Assembly: GCF_019654975.1 (NCBI RefSeq)
Contig: NZ_BPEW01000002.1
Span: 124,001-188,000 of the forward strand
Direction: 5' to 3'
Length of the DNA: 64,000 nucleotides
From: Shewanella sp. c952
GTDB lineage: Bacteria > Pseudomonadota > Gammaproteobacteria > Enterobacterales > Shewanellaceae
Positions within the stretch are counted from its first letter, which is position 1. The number at the start of each line of letters is the position of its first letter. The notes beneath the pieces were generated by a model. The model searched no databases, was not told the DNA's origin, and saw only the letters and a program-made list of their open reading frames with translations. A program made the position numbers and the translations under genes. Positions 17,541 to 29,042 of this stretch are shown here, one piece after another.

Positions 17541-20500
17541 TTACTTAACGATACGTTTGTGTAGCTCTTGTACCGAAGACACGTTTGAACGGTCATCGGC
17601 AGCATGCGCCATACACGTTGCAAATGCAGCATTCAACGTCGTGGTGTAGTTCACTTTATAACGCAATGCGCCGCGGCGAAGCTGACGTGAATCTTCAATC
17701 GCCTTACGACCTTCAGTGGTGTTCACAATGTAGGTGTACTCACCATTCTTAATACGGTCAAGAATATGAGGACGACCTTCGTGTACCTTGTTAACCAGAC
17801 GTGGGTTGATACCCGCTTCGCCTAAGATAACGGCAGTGCCGTGCGTCGCATCGATTTCGTAACCAAGTTCAATCAACTTAGCAGCTAAATCAGCCACACG
17901 CGCTTTATCGCTGTTACGTACAGATAAAAGTGCACGTCCAGACTTAGGCACTTCTGATGTTGCACCTAGCTGCGCTTTAGCATAAGCCTCAGCAAACGTG
18001 TCACCCACACCCATCACTTCACCAGTTGAGCGCATTTCAGGGCCAAGCAATGGATCAACACCTGGGAACTTGTTAAACGGCAATACCACTTCTTTTACAG
18101 AGTAGAATGGCGGAATAACTTCCTCAGTGAAGTTCTGTGATTTCAAACTTTGACCAGCCATCACTCGTGCAGCAATCTTAGCTAACGGTATACCTGTCGC
18201 TTTCGATACAAATGGTACAGTACGCGCTGCACGTGGGTTAACTTCAATCATGTAGATCTCGTTATCCTTCACGGCAAACTGTACGTTCATCAAACCGATA
18301 ACGCCAAGCTCCATTGCCAGCTTACCCACTTGCACACGCATGCGGTCTTGAATATCTTGGCTTAAGCTATATGGCGGTAATGAACAACCTGAGTCACCTG
18401 AGTGAACACCCGCTTGTTCGATATGCTCCATGATAGAGCCAATCACTACTGTTTCACCGTCACATACTGCATCGATATCAATTTCAATAGCATTATCAAG
18501 GAAACGATCAAGCAGTACTGGAGATGCATTCGATACGCTTACTGCTTCATTAAAGTAGCGACGTAAATCTTGCTCATCATAAACAATCTCCATGGCGCGG
18601 CCACCTAGTACGTATGATGGACGAACCACCAACGGATAACCAATACGCTCTGCAGATATCACCGCACCTTCAACCGTTGTCACTGTATCGTTTTCAGGCT
18701 GCTTCATGCCTAAACGTTCAATAGCTTGCTGAAAACGCTCACGATCTTCAGCACGGTCAATCGCATCAGGGCTGGTACCAATAATCGGCACGCCAGCAGC
18801 TTCTAAATCACGAGCCAATTTAAGCGGTGTTTGACCACCGTACTGCACGATAACGCCTTTTGGCTTTTCAATGCGTACGATTTCAAGCACATCTTCAAAG
18901 GTGATCGATTCAAAGTACAGACGATCTGATGTGTCGTAATCGGTTGAAACCGTTTCAGGGTTACAGTTAACCATGATGGTTTCGTACCCGTCTTCTCGTA
19001 GCGCTAACGCTGCGTGTACACAACAGTAATCAAACTCAATACCCTGACCAATTCTGTTTGGACCACCGCCGAGCACCATGATCTTGTCACGGTTTGAAGG
19101 ATTAGCTTCACACTCTTCTTCATAAGTCGAGTACATGTATGCAGTATCAGTTGAGAACTCTGCAGCACAGGTATCAACGCGTTTATACACAGGATGAATT
19201 TCGAAACGAGTACGTAATTTACGTACTTCAGACTCACTTACACCCGCTAGCGCTGCTAATCGAGAATCGGCAAAACCTTTACGCTTAAGCTTACGCAATA
19301 CTTCTGCATTTAAACCAGCAAGACCGGCTTCAGCAACTTGTGCTTCGCTCTTAAGTAAATCTTCAAGCTGCACAAGGAACCAAGGATCAACATTGGTTAA
19401 AGCAAAAATATCATCTACCGATAAACCAGATCGGAATGCATCGGCAATATACCAAATACGCTCAGCACCCGGTTCTTTTAGCTCATGGCGAATACGCGAC
19501 ATAGCGTCGGCTTCGGTGATATCGATTTCAGGACAAAGACCATTTTTGCCAACTTCAAGACCACGTAGTGCTTTTTGAAGTGACTCTTGGAAAGTACGGC
19601 CAATTGCCATCACTTCACCAACAGACTTCATTTGAGTGGTTAGACGGTCATTAGCACCGGCAAACTTTTCAAAGTTAAAACGAGGTATTTTGGTCACAAC
19701 GTAATCGATTGCAGGCTCAAACGATGCAGGTGTTGCGCCACCAGTAATATCGTTACTTAGCTCATCAAGAGTGAAACCAACAGCTAGCTTGGCTGCAATT
19801 TTAGCAATCGGGAAACCCGTTGCTTTTGAGGCTAATGCAGATGAACGCGATACACGCGGGTTCATCTCGATGATAACCATACGGCCATCTTTCGGGTTGA
19901 TACCAAATTGTACGTTTGAACCACCGGTTTCAACACCGATTTCGCGCAGTACTGCAAGTGATGCGTTACGCATCAGTTGGTACTCTTTATCCGTCAATGT
20001 TTGTGCTGGAGCCACGGTGATAGAGTCACCAGTGTGCACGCCCATTGGATCGAAGTTTTCGATTGCACAAACGATAATACAGTTATCGTTGCGATCACGA
20101 ACCACTTCCATCTCGTACTCTTTCCAACCAATCAAAGATTCGTCGATAAGCAGTTCGCTGGTAGGCGACAGTTCAAGACCTTGAGAACAGATATCCTCAA
20201 ACTCTTCTTTGTTGTATGCAATACCGCCACCGCTACCGCCCATGGTAAATGATGGGCGAATAATACATGGGTAGCCGACTTCTGCTAATACAGCGCGAGC
20301 TTCATCCATGTTATGAGCGATACCTGCGCGAGGACACTCAAGGCCAATTGACTTCATTGCTTTGTCAAAACGGCTACGGTCTTCGGCTTTATCGATGGCA
20401 TCGGCAGTTGCGCCAATCATATCGACGTTAAACTCTTTTAGTACGCCGCGGCTTTCTAGCTCTAACGCACAGTTAAGTGCAGTTTGGCCACCCATTGTTG

Positions 20501-20762
20501 GTAAGATCGCATCAGGGCGTTCTTTAGCAATAATGTTACGGACAACTTCCCAGTGAATTGGCTCGATATAAGTCGCATCGGCCATCTCTGGATCAGTCAT
20601 AATGGTTGCAGGGTTAGAGTTAACAAGAATAACTCGATAACCCTCTTCGCGTAGGGCTTTACAGGCTTGAGCGCCTGAGTAGTCAAACTCACAGGCTTGA
20701 CCAATAACAATTGGTCCAGCACCTAGGATAAGAATACTCTTTATATCGGTACGTTTTGGCAT
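17541..20762 (-). CDS. carB: Carbamoyl-phosphate synthase large subunit
   Basis: CarB makes carbamoyl phosphate from bicarbonate, ATP and ammonia channelled from CarA, for arginine and pyrimidine synthesis. The 1073-residue protein has the E. coli length and domain order: carboxyphosphate ATP-grasp half ([30 protein letters not shown]), oligomerisation domain, second ATP-grasp half ([25 protein letters not shown]) and the C-terminal MGS-like allosteric domain. Duplicate motifs such as [31 protein letters not shown] and [30 protein letters not shown] confirm the internal repeat. It follows carA by 28 bp with GGGAGAAG upstream. Confidence 0.98.
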   Translation of the reverse strand: MPKRTDIKSILILGAGPIVIGQACEFDYSGAQACKALREEGYRVILVNSNPATIMTDPEMADATYIEPIHWEVVRNIIAKERPDAILPTMGGQTALNCALELESRGVLKEFNVDMIGATADAIDKAEDRSRFDKAMKSIGLECPRAGIAHNMDEARAVLAEVGYPCIIRPSFTMGGSGGGIAYNKEEFEDICSQGLELSPTSELLIDESLIGWKEYEMEVVRDRNDNCIIVCAIENFDPMGVHTGDSITVAPAQTLTDKEYQLMRNASLAVLREIGVETGGSNVQFGINPKDGRMVIIEMNPRVSRSSALASKATGFPIAKIAAKLAVGFTLDELSNDITGGATPASFEPAIDYVVTKIPRFNFEKFAGANDRLTTQMKSVGEVMAIGRTFQESLQKALRGLEVGKNGLCPEIDITEADAMSRIRHELKEPGAERIWYIADAFRSGLSVDDIFALTNVDPWFLVQLEDLLKSEAQVAEAGLAGLNAEVLRKLKRKGFADSRLAALAGVSESEVRKLRTRFEIHPVYKRVDTCAAEFSTDTAYMYSTYEEECEANPSNRDKIMVLGGGPNRIGQGIEFDYCCVHAALALREDGYETIMVNCNPETVSTDYDTSDRLYFESITFEDVLEIVRIEKPKGVIVQYGGQTPLKLARDLEAAGVPIIGTSPDAIDRAEDRERFQQAIERLGMKQPENDTVTTVEGAVISAERIGYPLVVRPSYVLGGRAMEIVYDEQDLRRYFNEAVSVSNASPVLLDRFLDNAIEIDIDAVCDGETVVIGSIMEHIEQAGVHSGDSGCSLPPYSLSQDIQDRMRVQVGKLAMELGVIGLMNVQFAVKDNEIYMIEVNPRAARTVPFVSKATGIPLAKIAARVMAGQSLKSQNFTEEVIPPFYSVKEVVLPFNKFPGVDPLLGPEMRSTGEVMGVGDTFAEAYAKAQLGATSEVPKSGRALLSVRNSDKARVADLAAKLIELGYEIDATHGTAVILGEAGINPRLVNKVHEGRPHILDRIKNGEYTYIVNTTEGRKAIEDSRQLRRGALRYKVNYTTTLNAAFATCMAHAADDRSNVSSVQELHKRIVK

Positions 20763-20790
20763 TGCTTAAATCTTCTCCCGGATGAATTTA

Positions 20791-21936
20791 CTACTTGGCA
20801 TTCTGGCGATACAGTTCAATCAAATCGATGAAGTGATTAAATAGTGGCGCAGCATCATGTGGCCCAGGGCTCGCTTCAGGGTGACCCTGGAAGCTAAACG
20901 CAGGCTTGTCTGTCAAGTGAATACCTTGCAAAGAACCATCAAACAGTGACTTGTGAGTCACTTTAATATTGGCTGGTAAGGTTGCTTCATCAGCGGCAAA
21001 ACCATGGTTTTGGCTGGTGATCATAACGTTACCTTGTTCGATATTGCTCACTGGATGGTTTGCACCATGATGACCAAATTTCATTTTTAAGGTTTTAGCG
21101 CCAGAGGCTAATGCTAATAACTGATGGCCTAAGCAGATCCCAAATACCGGAATATCGGTCTTCAAAATCTCTTGAATCGCAGTAATTGCATAGTCACAAG
21201 GCTCAGGGTCGCCTGGACCGTTTGATAGGAAAACCCCATCTGGGTTCATCGCTAATACTTCAGATGCAGGCGTTTGCGCTGGTACCACTGTGACGTCACA
21301 GCCACGGTCAACGAGCATGCGTAAAATATTACGCTTAACACCATAATCGTAAGCAACGACTTTATATTTAAGCTCTGCTTCAGCCTTATCTGACGGTAAA
21401 CCGCCAATAAGACGCCAGCTACCACTGCGCCATGGGTAGGCTTCAGTAGTTGTTACTTCTTTGGCTAAATCCATGCCTTTTAAACCAGGGAACGCTTTAG
21501 CAGCTGCTAGCGCCTTGGCTTCATCAAGATCACCCACCAGAATACATCCTGCTTGGGCGCCTTTTTCTCGTAAAATACGAGTCAATTTACGGGTATCAAT
21601 ATCCGCAATACCAACAACATTGTTGGCCTCTAAGTATTCACTTAAAGATTGCTGATTTCGGAAGTTACTTGCAATAAGCGGCAAGTCCCTAATAATAAGG
21701 CCACAAGCATGAACAGACGACGATTCAGTGTCTTCATCATTAGTGCCAGTATTACCAATATGTGGGTAAGTGAGGGTTACCATTTGACGAGCATATGATG
21801 GATCAGTCAAAATTTCTTGATAACCAGTCATTGAAGTGTTAAATACCACTTCACCAACAGACATCCCTTCAGCACCAATTGCAGTGCCAGAAAAAACGGT
21901 TCCATCTTCAAGTACGAGTAAGGCAGACTTTGTCAA
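20791..21936 (-). CDS. carA: Carbamoyl-phosphate synthase small subunit
   Basis: CarA is the glutaminase that supplies ammonia to CarB. The 381-residue product starts at TTG 21936 with a perfect GGAGG 5 nt upstream, giving [17 protein letters not shown], aligned with E. coli [13 protein letters not shown]; the 31 residues that could be read further upstream are not family sequence. The glutaminase triad is visible: Cys in [14 protein letters not shown] and His/Glu in [16 protein letters not shown]. The leader of about 170 bp has no ArgR or purine-type box that I can call with confidence. Confidence 0.96.
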   Translation of the reverse strand: MTKSALLVLEDGTVFSGTAIGAEGMSVGEVVFNTSMTGYQEILTDPSYARQMVTLTYPHIGNTGTNDEDTESSSVHACGLIIRDLPLIASNFRNQQSLSEYLEANNVVGIADIDTRKLTRILREKGAQAGCILVGDLDEAKALAAAKAFPGLKGMDLAKEVTTTEAYPWRSGSWRLIGGLPSDKAEAELKYKVVAYDYGVKRNILRMLVDRGCDVTVVPAQTPASEVLAMNPDGVFLSNGPGDPEPCDYAITAIQEILKTDIPVFGICLGHQLLALASGAKTLKMKFGHHGANHPVSNIEQGNVMITSQNHGFAADEATLPANIKVTHKSLFDGSLQGIHLTDKPAFSFQGHPEASPGPHDAAPLFNHFIDLIELYRQNAK

Positions 21937-22107
21937 CGCGACCTCCGGAAAGAGCCAAGCCATTGAAATACAATGTTTTTTGTGTTTTTTTAAAATACCA
22001 ACTTTCGATAAAATACGAAATTTTGACAAATTCCGCCGATTTTATACGTAAAACTGGTACTCGTCTATAGTGGAACTGTACTTTAAAAAAAAATAACTGT
22101 TCTCATA

Positions 22108-22134
22108 TAAAAAAACCGCTAATAGCGGTTTTGA
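22108..22134 (-). terminator. Rho-independent terminator of dapB
   Basis: The minus strand has AAAACCGCTATTAGCGGTTTTTTTAT: a 7-bp stem with a short loop and a long T tract, directly after the dapB stop. Confidence 0.92.
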
Positions 22135-22138
22135 ATAT

Positions 22139-22969
<831 letters not shown>

Positions 22970-22976
22970 TTAATGT

Positions 22977-23008
22977 CAAAAAAAAGCCTAAGTATTAACT
23001 TAGGCTTA
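22977..23008 (-). terminator. Rho-independent terminator of fklB
   Basis: The minus strand has TAAGCCTAAGTTAATACTTAGGCTTTTTTTT: an 8-9 bp stem followed by eight T residues, just past the fklB stop. Confidence 0.9.
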
Positions 23009-23017
23009 TTGGCTAAC

Positions 23018-23635
23018 TTAGATAATCTCTAACAATTCAACTTCGAATACCAAGGTTGAATATGGTGGGATTGCAGCGCCAGCGCCACGCTCACCGTATG
23101 CTAAGTGCTGTGGTACGCAAAGCTTCCACTTAGAACCAACAGGCATAAGTTGTAGTGCTTCAGTCCAACCAGCGATAACGCCGTTTACTGGGAATTCAGC
23201 TGGCTCGCCACGAGCAACAGAGCTATCAAATACATCACCAGAGATGAATGTACCGTGGTAGTGAGTACGTACAGTTGAGTCAGCGTTTGGCTTGTCACCA
23301 TTACCTTCGGTAATGATTTCGTATTGAAGACCAGACTCTAAAGTCACAACGCCTTCACGTGCGCCGTTGTCAGCAAGGAACTTATCGCCGACTTCTGATG
23401 CAGCAGCTGCAGCAGCTTCTTGAACTTTCTGGATACGTTGGCTGATTTCAGTGAATGCGATTTGCATATCTTGCATAGCCACTACACTTTCTTTACCTTC
23501 GAAAGCGTCAGATAGACCCAATTGAACGGCAGAAATATCGATACCTTCAAACGAGTTAGCAGCTAGTTGCTCACCTAGTTGACGACCAACACCGTAACTT
23601 GCTTGCTCTTCAATTGTACTGAACTTATCAGACAT
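23018..23635 (-). CDS. fklB: FKBP-type peptidyl-prolyl isomerase (FKBP22 type)
   Basis: This is a prolyl cis-trans isomerase and folding helper. The 205-residue protein has no signal peptide, so it is likely cytoplasmic. An N-terminal helical dimerisation domain (MSDKFSTIEEQASYGVGRQLGEQLAAN, then a long helix rich in Ala and Gln) precedes the FKBP domain (DSTVRTHYHGTFISGDVFDSS, GVIAGWTEALQLMPVGSKWKL, IPPYSTLVFEVELLEI). The length and N-terminus match E. coli FklB and the cold-adapted Shewanella FKBP22. It is monocistronic, upstream of dapB. Confidence 0.93.
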   Translation of the reverse strand: MSDKFSTIEEQASYGVGRQLGEQLAANSFEGIDISAVQLGLSDAFEGKESVVAMQDMQIAFTEISQRIQKVQEAAAAAASEVGDKFLADNGAREGVVTLESGLQYEIITEGNGDKPNADSTVRTHYHGTFISGDVFDSSVARGEPAEFPVNGVIAGWTEALQLMPVGSKWKLCVPQHLAYGERGAGAAIPPYSTLVFEVELLEII

Positions 23636-23716
23636 AATGATTTTACTCTCAATGATTCATGAATTTTCGCGCGCCAGTTTAGCACGTTTTCTGTGATATT
23701 CCCCTAAAAAGCGCGG

Positions 23717-24520
23717 CTAATTTGGCCTTTGACAAGTATTTTTCACACTAACACGATTAGCTTCATAAAGTGGCTGGGCTTTGGCCTGCATTTGTTGTAA
23801 TTGAGCAATACGTTGTCCGTGTGATGGGTGGGTCGATAACAGCTCAGGTCCCTGTTCACCGCCAGCTTTTGACATATTCTTCCATAACTCAACGCTTTGT
23901 GCTGGGTTAAAGCCCGCCTTGGCCATTAGCTCTACTCCAATTACATCAGCCTCTGATTCTTGGTCGCGACCATAAGGTAAGATGTAGCCGACTTGTACTC
24001 CGAGCCCGAGCGCGGCCATATAAATGCTCTTATCTTCAATGCCACCAGCGCCTAATGCAACATCAGCCAGCTGCATCCCTGCCCCAGTGAGCTGTGCGCG
24101 AGACACTTGCTCATTACTGTGATTAGCTAAAACATGCGCCACTTCATGGCCGATGACTGTCGCGAGCTGATCGGAATTCACTGCAACATTTAACAGGCCA
24201 GTGTAAACACCTATATGGCCACCAGGCAACGCAAAGGCATTGACCTGTTCAGATTCAAATACCACCACTTCCCACGGTAAGCTTTGATCTGGCAATGCGG
24301 CGGTTATCCTATCGGCGACACAACTGACATAGTTGTTTGTTGCTTTGTTTTGACTGACCTTCTCTTGCTGCTTTAATTGTGCAAATGAAGAGTCTCCCAG
24401 TTGTGACATCTCTTGTGATGAAAACAGTAAGGTTTGACCACGTCCTGTAGGTGATTGGTGGGTCGCACAGCCCGATAACAGTAGTACCGAACTGATAAGT
24501 ATCATTAATCCTTTAGTCAT
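23717..24520 (-). CDS. M48-family metallopeptidase lipoprotein
   Basis: The 267-residue protein has a lipoprotein signal (MTKGLMILISSVLLLSGCAT, lipobox LSGC) and so is a periplasm-facing lipoprotein. The zinc motif HEVAH in TVIGHEVAHVLANHS, the third ligand Glu in GRDQESEADVIGVELM, and the M48 segment HPSHGQRIAQLQQM are all present. It resembles E. coli LoiP (YggG), an outer-membrane quality-control protease, but that identity is by family only. It follows dnaJ on the same strand after a terminator, so it is probably an independent unit. Confidence 0.88.
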   Translation of the reverse strand: MTKGLMILISSVLLLSGCATHQSPTGRGQTLLFSSQEMSQLGDSSFAQLKQQEKVSQNKATNNYVSCVADRITAALPDQSLPWEVVVFESEQVNAFALPGGHIGVYTGLLNVAVNSDQLATVIGHEVAHVLANHSNEQVSRAQLTGAGMQLADVALGAGGIEDKSIYMAALGLGVQVGYILPYGRDQESEADVIGVELMAKAGFNPAQSVELWKNMSKAGGEQGPELLSTHPSHGQRIAQLQQMQAKAQPLYEANRVSVKNTCQRPN

Positions 24521-24544
24521 ATACTTGATTCCATATTGCTAATA

Positions 24545-24572
24545 ACAAAAAGCCCCGCAATTGCGAGGCTTA
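24545..24572 (-). terminator. Rho-independent terminator of dnaKJ
   Basis: The minus strand has AAGCCTCGCAATTGCGGGGCTTTTTGTT: a 9-bp stem with one G-U pair, then a T tract. Confidence 0.88.
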
Positions 24573-24597
24573 AATTATATAACGATTTGAACAGTTA

Positions 24598-25728
24598 TTA
24601 GCTATTCAAATCTTGAAAAAACTTTTTAACACCATCGAAGAAACCTTCAGCTTTAGGGCTGTGTTTCTTTGACTGGCCAGTTAATGTCCCTTCAAATTCG
24701 CGCAATAGCTCTTTTTGACGTTCGTTAAGGTTAACTGGAGTTTCCATGACAACCTTACACAATAAGTCGCCAACAGCATGGCTGCGAACAGACTTAACGC
24801 CCTTACCGCGCATACGGAACATACGTCCTGTTTGCGTTTCAGTTGGGATCTTAAGATTAACTTTACCATCTAATGTTGGCACTTCAATCTCACCGCCCAA
24901 TGCAGCTTTGCTAAATGAGATAGGCACTTCACAATAAAGGTTATTGCCATCACGCTGGAAGATTGCATGCTCGCGAACACTAACCTGAACATACAAGTCA
25001 CCAGGAGGTGCACCATACTCGCCCGCTTCACCTTCGCCAGATAGACGAATACGGTCGCCAGTATCAACACCTGCAGGGATCTTAACGGATAATGTCTTGC
25101 TCTTCTCTACGCGACCTTCACCATGACACTTGTTACAAGGATCTTTAATGATCTTGCCACGACCGTGACAGGTAGGACAGGCTTGCTGAACAGCAAAGAA
25201 GCCTTGACGCATCTGAACTTGGCCTTGGCCATGACAGGTGCCACAAGTGGTTGGTTTAGAGCCTTTCTTAGCACCGCTACCATCACATGGTTCACACGCA
25301 ACCAATGTTGGAATACGTAACTCTTTGCTTAACCCTTTAACCGCTTCCTCTAAAGAAAGCTCTAGGTTGTAACGCAAATCGCTGCCACGTGCCGCTTGAC
25401 GTTGTCCGCCACCGCGACGACCGCCACCGAAGATATCGCCAAATACATCGCCAAATACGTCGCCAAAATCTGCACCGCCATGACCGCCACCGCCACGATT
25501 TGGATCAACGCCAGCATGACCGAACTGGTCATACGCCGCTTTCTTATCGCTATCGGTTAGGATTTCATAAGCTTCTTTAACTTCTTTAAAGCTAGCTTCT
25601 GCTTCTTTATCACCTGGGTTGCGATCTGGGTGAAACTTCATTGCTAAACGCTTATAAGCTTTTTTCACTTCGCGTTCGCTGGCGTCACGTCCGACACCTA
25701 ATACTTCGTAAAAATCTCGCTTTGACAT
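24598..25728 (-). CDS. dnaJ: Chaperone protein DnaJ
   Basis: DnaJ delivers unfolded substrates to DnaK and stimulates its ATPase. With ATG at 25728 ([18 protein letters not shown]) it has 376 residues, the E. coli length. The J domain has HPD in [10 protein letters not shown]. Next come the Gly/Phe-rich linker, four CxxCxGxG zinc repeats ([42 protein letters not shown]) and the C-terminal substrate domain. An in-frame start 10 codons upstream is not supported. It follows dnaK by 88 bp, with a long stem-loop in the gap. Confidence 0.97.
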   Translation of the reverse strand: MSKRDFYEVLGVGRDASEREVKKAYKRLAMKFHPDRNPGDKEAEASFKEVKEAYEILTDSDKKAAYDQFGHAGVDPNRGGGGHGGADFGDVFGDVFGDIFGGGRRGGGQRQAARGSDLRYNLELSLEEAVKGLSKELRIPTLVACEPCDGSGAKKGSKPTTCGTCHGQGQVQMRQGFFAVQQACPTCHGRGKIIKDPCNKCHGEGRVEKSKTLSVKIPAGVDTGDRIRLSGEGEAGEYGAPPGDLYVQVSVREHAIFQRDGNNLYCEVPISFSKAALGGEIEVPTLDGKVNLKIPTETQTGRMFRMRGKGVKSVRSHAVGDLLCKVVMETPVNLNERQKELLREFEGTLTGQSKKHSPKAEGFFDGVKKFFQDLNS

Positions 25729-25761
25729 AATCTCATGCTTTCTTTGCTGGAGTTGCACGAA

Positions 25762-25789
25762 CGGGCGTTAGAGTTGCCTCAAACGCCCG
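25762..25789 (-). promoter_or_regulatory. Stem-loop in the dnaK-dnaJ spacer
   Basis: CGGGCGTT and AACGCCCG form a perfect 8-bp stem around a 12-nt loop, without a T tract. It sits 27 nt after the dnaK stop. It could stabilise the dnaK mRNA end or set the dnaK:dnaJ ratio; that is inference. Confidence 0.55.
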
Positions 25790-25816
25790 CTGGAATAAAT
25801 TAGGGGTTAGCCGTCA

Positions 25817-27742
25817 TTATTTTTTGTCGTCTTTCACTTCTTCAAACTCAGCGTCAACAACATCATCACCTGCGTGAGCATCTTGTTGAGCTTCGCCAGC
25901 GCCTTCTGGTTGACCTTGCTGTGCTTGCGCTTTAGCTTGGGCAATTTCCATTAGCTTAGAAGAAGCTTCCATTAGCTCTTGAGTCGCTTTTTCAATCGCT
26001 TCTTTGTCGCTACCTTTAGTGGCAGTGTCAACGTTAGCCATTGCAGCTTCAATTTTCTCTTTTTCATCAGCTGGTAACTCTTCACCGGCTTCTTCGATTT
26101 GCTTCTTCGTTGCGTGAACCATGCCATCAGCTTGGTTACGAGCTGTTACTAGCTCTTCGAATTTAGCATCTTCATCAGCATGTGCTTCAGCATCACGAAC
26201 CATTGCTTCAACTTCTTCATCACTTAGACCTGAAGAGGCTTTAATAGTGATGTTCTGTGCTTTACCAGTCTTCTTGTCTGTAGCAGATACATGCAAGATA
26301 CCGTCGGCATCGATGTCGAATGCAACTTCAACTTGTGGCATACCACGTGGAGCTGGCTCAATGCCTTCTAGGTTGAATTGACCTAGAGACTTGTTACCGC
26401 TTGATTGCTTACGCTCACCTTGCAGTACGTGAATGGTCACAGCTGCTTGGTTGTCGTCTGCAGTCGAGAACGTTTGCGACGCTTTAGTCGGGATAGTAGT
26501 GTTCTTCTCGATAAGCTTAGTCATCACGCTGCCCATAGTCTCAATACCTAGAGACAGTGGAGTAACGTCTAGTAGCAATACGTCTTTAACGTCGCCAGAT
26601 AGTACGCCCGCTTGAACTGCTGCACCGATAGCAACGGCTTCATCAGGGTTAACATCTTGACGTAGCTCTTTGCCAAAGAATGAAGAGACTTCTTCACGTA
26701 CTTTAGGCATACGAGTCTGGCCACCAACAAGAATCACTTCGTTGATATCAGAAACTGAAAGGTCAGCATCTGCTAGGGCAACTTTTAGTGGCTCAAGTGA
26801 ACGAGTAATTAGATCTTCAACCAGTGACTCAAGTTTTGCACGAGTGATCTTAACCACTAAATGCTTAGGACCTGTTGCATCAGCAGTGATGTATGGCAGG
26901 TTAACTTCAGTTTGTGTTGTGCTTGAAAGCTCAATCTTCGCTTTTTCAGCAGCTTCTTTTAGACGCTGCATGGCTAGCGGATCGTTACGTAGGTCAAGAC
27001 CTTGCTCTTTTTTGAACTCTTCAGCAAGATACTTAATCATACGGTTATCAAAATCTTCACCACCTAAGTGAGTGTCACCGTTAGTCGCAAGTACTTCAAA
27101 AGTTTGCTCGCCATCAACACTGTCGATTTCAATGATAGAGATATCGAATGTACCACCACCTAAATCGTATACCGCAACGATATTATCGCCTTGCTTCTTA
27201 TCAATACCGTATGCAAGTGCTGCAGCAGTTGGCTCGTTGATAATACGCTTAACTTCAAGACCTGCGATACGGCCAGCATCTTTAGTCGCTTGACGCTGTG
27301 AATCGTTAAAGTATGCAGGAACAGTAATAACCGCTTCTGTCACTTCTTCACCTAAGTAATCTTCTGCAGTTTTCTTCATCTTCTTCAAGATTTCAGCAGA
27401 GATTTGTGGTGGAGCCATTTTCTTACCTTGAGCTTCTACCCAAGCATCGCCATTATCTGCGCCGATGATTTTGAATGGCATGATGTCAACGTCACGTTGA
27501 ACTTCATCATCTTTAAAACGACGACCGATAAGACGCTTAATAGCAAATACGGTGTTAGTTGGGTTTGTTACAGCCTGACGCTTTGCAGGTTGGCCAACTA
27601 AAGTTTCATCAGCAGTGTATGCGATGATTGAGGGTGTAGTACGATCGCCTTCAGCATTTTCTAATACGCGAGCTTTGTCGCCGTCCAATACTGCAACACA
27701 AGAGTTTGTTGTGCCTAAATCGATACCAATAATTCTACCCAT
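25817..27742 (-). CDS. dnaK: Chaperone protein DnaK (Hsp70)
   Basis: DnaK is the ATP-dependent Hsp70 chaperone. The 641-residue protein begins [21 protein letters not shown] and carries the actin-fold phosphate loops ([27 protein letters not shown]), the interdomain linker [13 protein letters not shown] and the C-terminal lid ending in the acidic [16 protein letters not shown]. The tail is Gln/Ala/Gly-rich before the conserved end. A consensus sigma32 promoter lies 49-77 bp upstream. In the usual grpE-dnaK-dnaJ set, grpE is not adjacent here. Confidence 0.98.
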   Translation of the reverse strand: MGRIIGIDLGTTNSCVAVLDGDKARVLENAEGDRTTPSIIAYTADETLVGQPAKRQAVTNPTNTVFAIKRLIGRRFKDDEVQRDVDIMPFKIIGADNGDAWVEAQGKKMAPPQISAEILKKMKKTAEDYLGEEVTEAVITVPAYFNDSQRQATKDAGRIAGLEVKRIINEPTAAALAYGIDKKQGDNIVAVYDLGGGTFDISIIEIDSVDGEQTFEVLATNGDTHLGGEDFDNRMIKYLAEEFKKEQGLDLRNDPLAMQRLKEAAEKAKIELSSTTQTEVNLPYITADATGPKHLVVKITRAKLESLVEDLITRSLEPLKVALADADLSVSDINEVILVGGQTRMPKVREEVSSFFGKELRQDVNPDEAVAIGAAVQAGVLSGDVKDVLLLDVTPLSLGIETMGSVMTKLIEKNTTIPTKASQTFSTADDNQAAVTIHVLQGERKQSSGNKSLGQFNLEGIEPAPRGMPQVEVAFDIDADGILHVSATDKKTGKAQNITIKASSGLSDEEVEAMVRDAEAHADEDAKFEELVTARNQADGMVHATKKQIEEAGEELPADEKEKIEAAMANVDTATKGSDKEAIEKATQELMEASSKLMEIAQAKAQAQQGQPEGAGEAQQDAHAGDDVVDAEFEEVKDDKK

Positions 27743-27790
27743 GGAGTCCTCCGAAATCTTATCTAAACTAAATTTGTTATCTGGTAATAG

Positions 27791-27819
27791 AAATGGGGTC
27801 AGACTGAATCGTTTTCAAG
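27791..27819 (-). promoter_or_regulatory. Sigma32 heat-shock promoter of dnaKJ
   Basis: The minus strand reads CTTGAAA (27819-27813), a 14-nt spacer, then CCCCATTT (27798-27791). This is a full match to the sigma32 consensus CTTGAAA-N11-15-CCCCATnT. The dnaK ATG follows at 27742. The rest of the 305-bp gap to the divergent transporter gene shows nothing else I can name. Confidence 0.9.
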
Positions 27820-28048
27820 TCTTAATTTTTTGCCCATTTCGTCTCTTGGTTACCTATATTGGGACGTTTGAAACGAATACAAGGGAAAAATGTAAATTTT
27901 GTCATTTGATTGCTATTTTTTGATCTTCTGCTCAGTTCTAACTCACAGCAAATGTATAATGCATGCAATCGAAGAAGGTATCGTTCAGTTAACCCCCAGT
28001 GGCAACCGAACGCATGAATGTAGTCTCGACGTAGTAGAGTAATAAAAA

Positions 28049-28966
28049 TTGAAACAATCCCATCAGGCTTATGCTTTCGGCATAGGTGCAATACTGCTGT
28101 GGTCGACTGTCGCCACCGCGTTTAAACTAGCATTGTCGCATTACACCCCGTTACAGTTGGTGTTTATTGCGGTTATCACCTCTATAGTGGCACTTGGAAT
28201 GATCCTTGCCATGCAAAATAAACTGTCACTCGTTAGCAAACAATTTGCTACTCGACCACTCTTTTATTTGCAAACGGGTTTACTCAGCCCTTTCCTGTAC
28301 TATTTAGTATTGTTTAAGGCTTATGACTTACTGCCCGCGCAGCAAGCATTGTCACTAAACTACACATGGGCGATTCTGCTGCCTTTACTTTCAGTACCTT
28401 TATTAGGCCAAACGCTAAGAAAAAGTGACGTAGTTGCGGCAGCGGTTGCTTACCTTGGGGTATTTACCATTGCCACTAAAGGCAATTTAACGGGTTTTCA
28501 GTTTGAAAGTACCGCTGGTGTGGTACTGGCCTTAACCAGCACATTACTGTGGTCACTGTATTGGATAGTCAACACTAAGGACAAAGGCGACCCAGTAATC
28601 AGTTTACTGCTGAGCTTCTTAGTAGGACTGCCTTTTATAGCCATTGCATTACTAACGACGCAAACATTACCGGCGTGGAACCTCGAGGGCATGTTAGCCG
28701 GGATTTATGTCGGCTTGTTTGAGATGGGAGTGACCTTTGTGCTGTGGCTTATCGCGCTAAAAAAGGCAGAACGCACCGCCAGTATTACAACATTGGTGTT
28801 TATCACCCCAGTGCTGTCAATCGGCTTTATTGCTTGGATCTTGCAAGAAAACATCGAAGATTCGACCTATATCGGCCTAGCTTTGATCTTGTCTGCATTA
28901 GCCTTGCAGCGGCTATTACCAAAACTGGGCAAGTGGCGCGACAGTAAACGCGCAACGGTGCAATAG
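28049..28966 (+). CDS. EamA/DMT-family transporter
   Basis: The 305-residue membrane protein has about ten helices in two EamA repeats: the first opens with AYAFGIGAILLWSTVATAFKLAL, the second with TAGVVLALTSTLLWSLYWIVNTKDKG. This is the drug/metabolite transporter layout, often amino-acid or metabolite exporters; the substrate cannot be read from sequence. The start is TTG at 28049 with only a weak GAG nearby; no ATG fits better. It is divergent from dnaK and faces the next gene across a bidirectional terminator. Confidence 0.85.
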   Translation: MKQSHQAYAFGIGAILLWSTVATAFKLALSHYTPLQLVFIAVITSIVALGMILAMQNKLSLVSKQFATRPLFYLQTGLLSPFLYYLVLFKAYDLLPAQQALSLNYTWAILLPLLSVPLLGQTLRKSDVVAAAVAYLGVFTIATKGNLTGFQFESTAGVVLALTSTLLWSLYWIVNTKDKGDPVISLLLSFLVGLPFIAIALLTTQTLPAWNLEGMLAGIYVGLFEMGVTFVLWLIALKKAERTASITTLVFITPVLSIGFIAWILQENIEDSTYIGLALILSALALQRLLPKLGKWRDSKRATVQ

Positions 28967-28990
28967 CAGTACTCGTGCTATAAGACTAAA

Positions 28991-29019
28991 TAAAAAACCG
29001 GCAAATGCCGGTTTTTTAT
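28991..29019. terminator. Bidirectional terminator
   Basis: AAAAAACCGGCA, loop, TGCCGGTTTTTTATT: an 8-10 bp stem with T tracts on both strands, serving the plus-strand transporter gene and the minus-strand DUF4097-like gene. Confidence 0.92.
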
Positions 29020-29042
29020 TTATTAACGACAAGCTGAAATCA

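Noticed and set aside
21937..22107. ArgR or pyrimidine-type control box upstream of carA
   Set aside because: AT-rich words near ATTGAAATACAATG look box-like but do not fit the ArgR consensus at enough positions to call.
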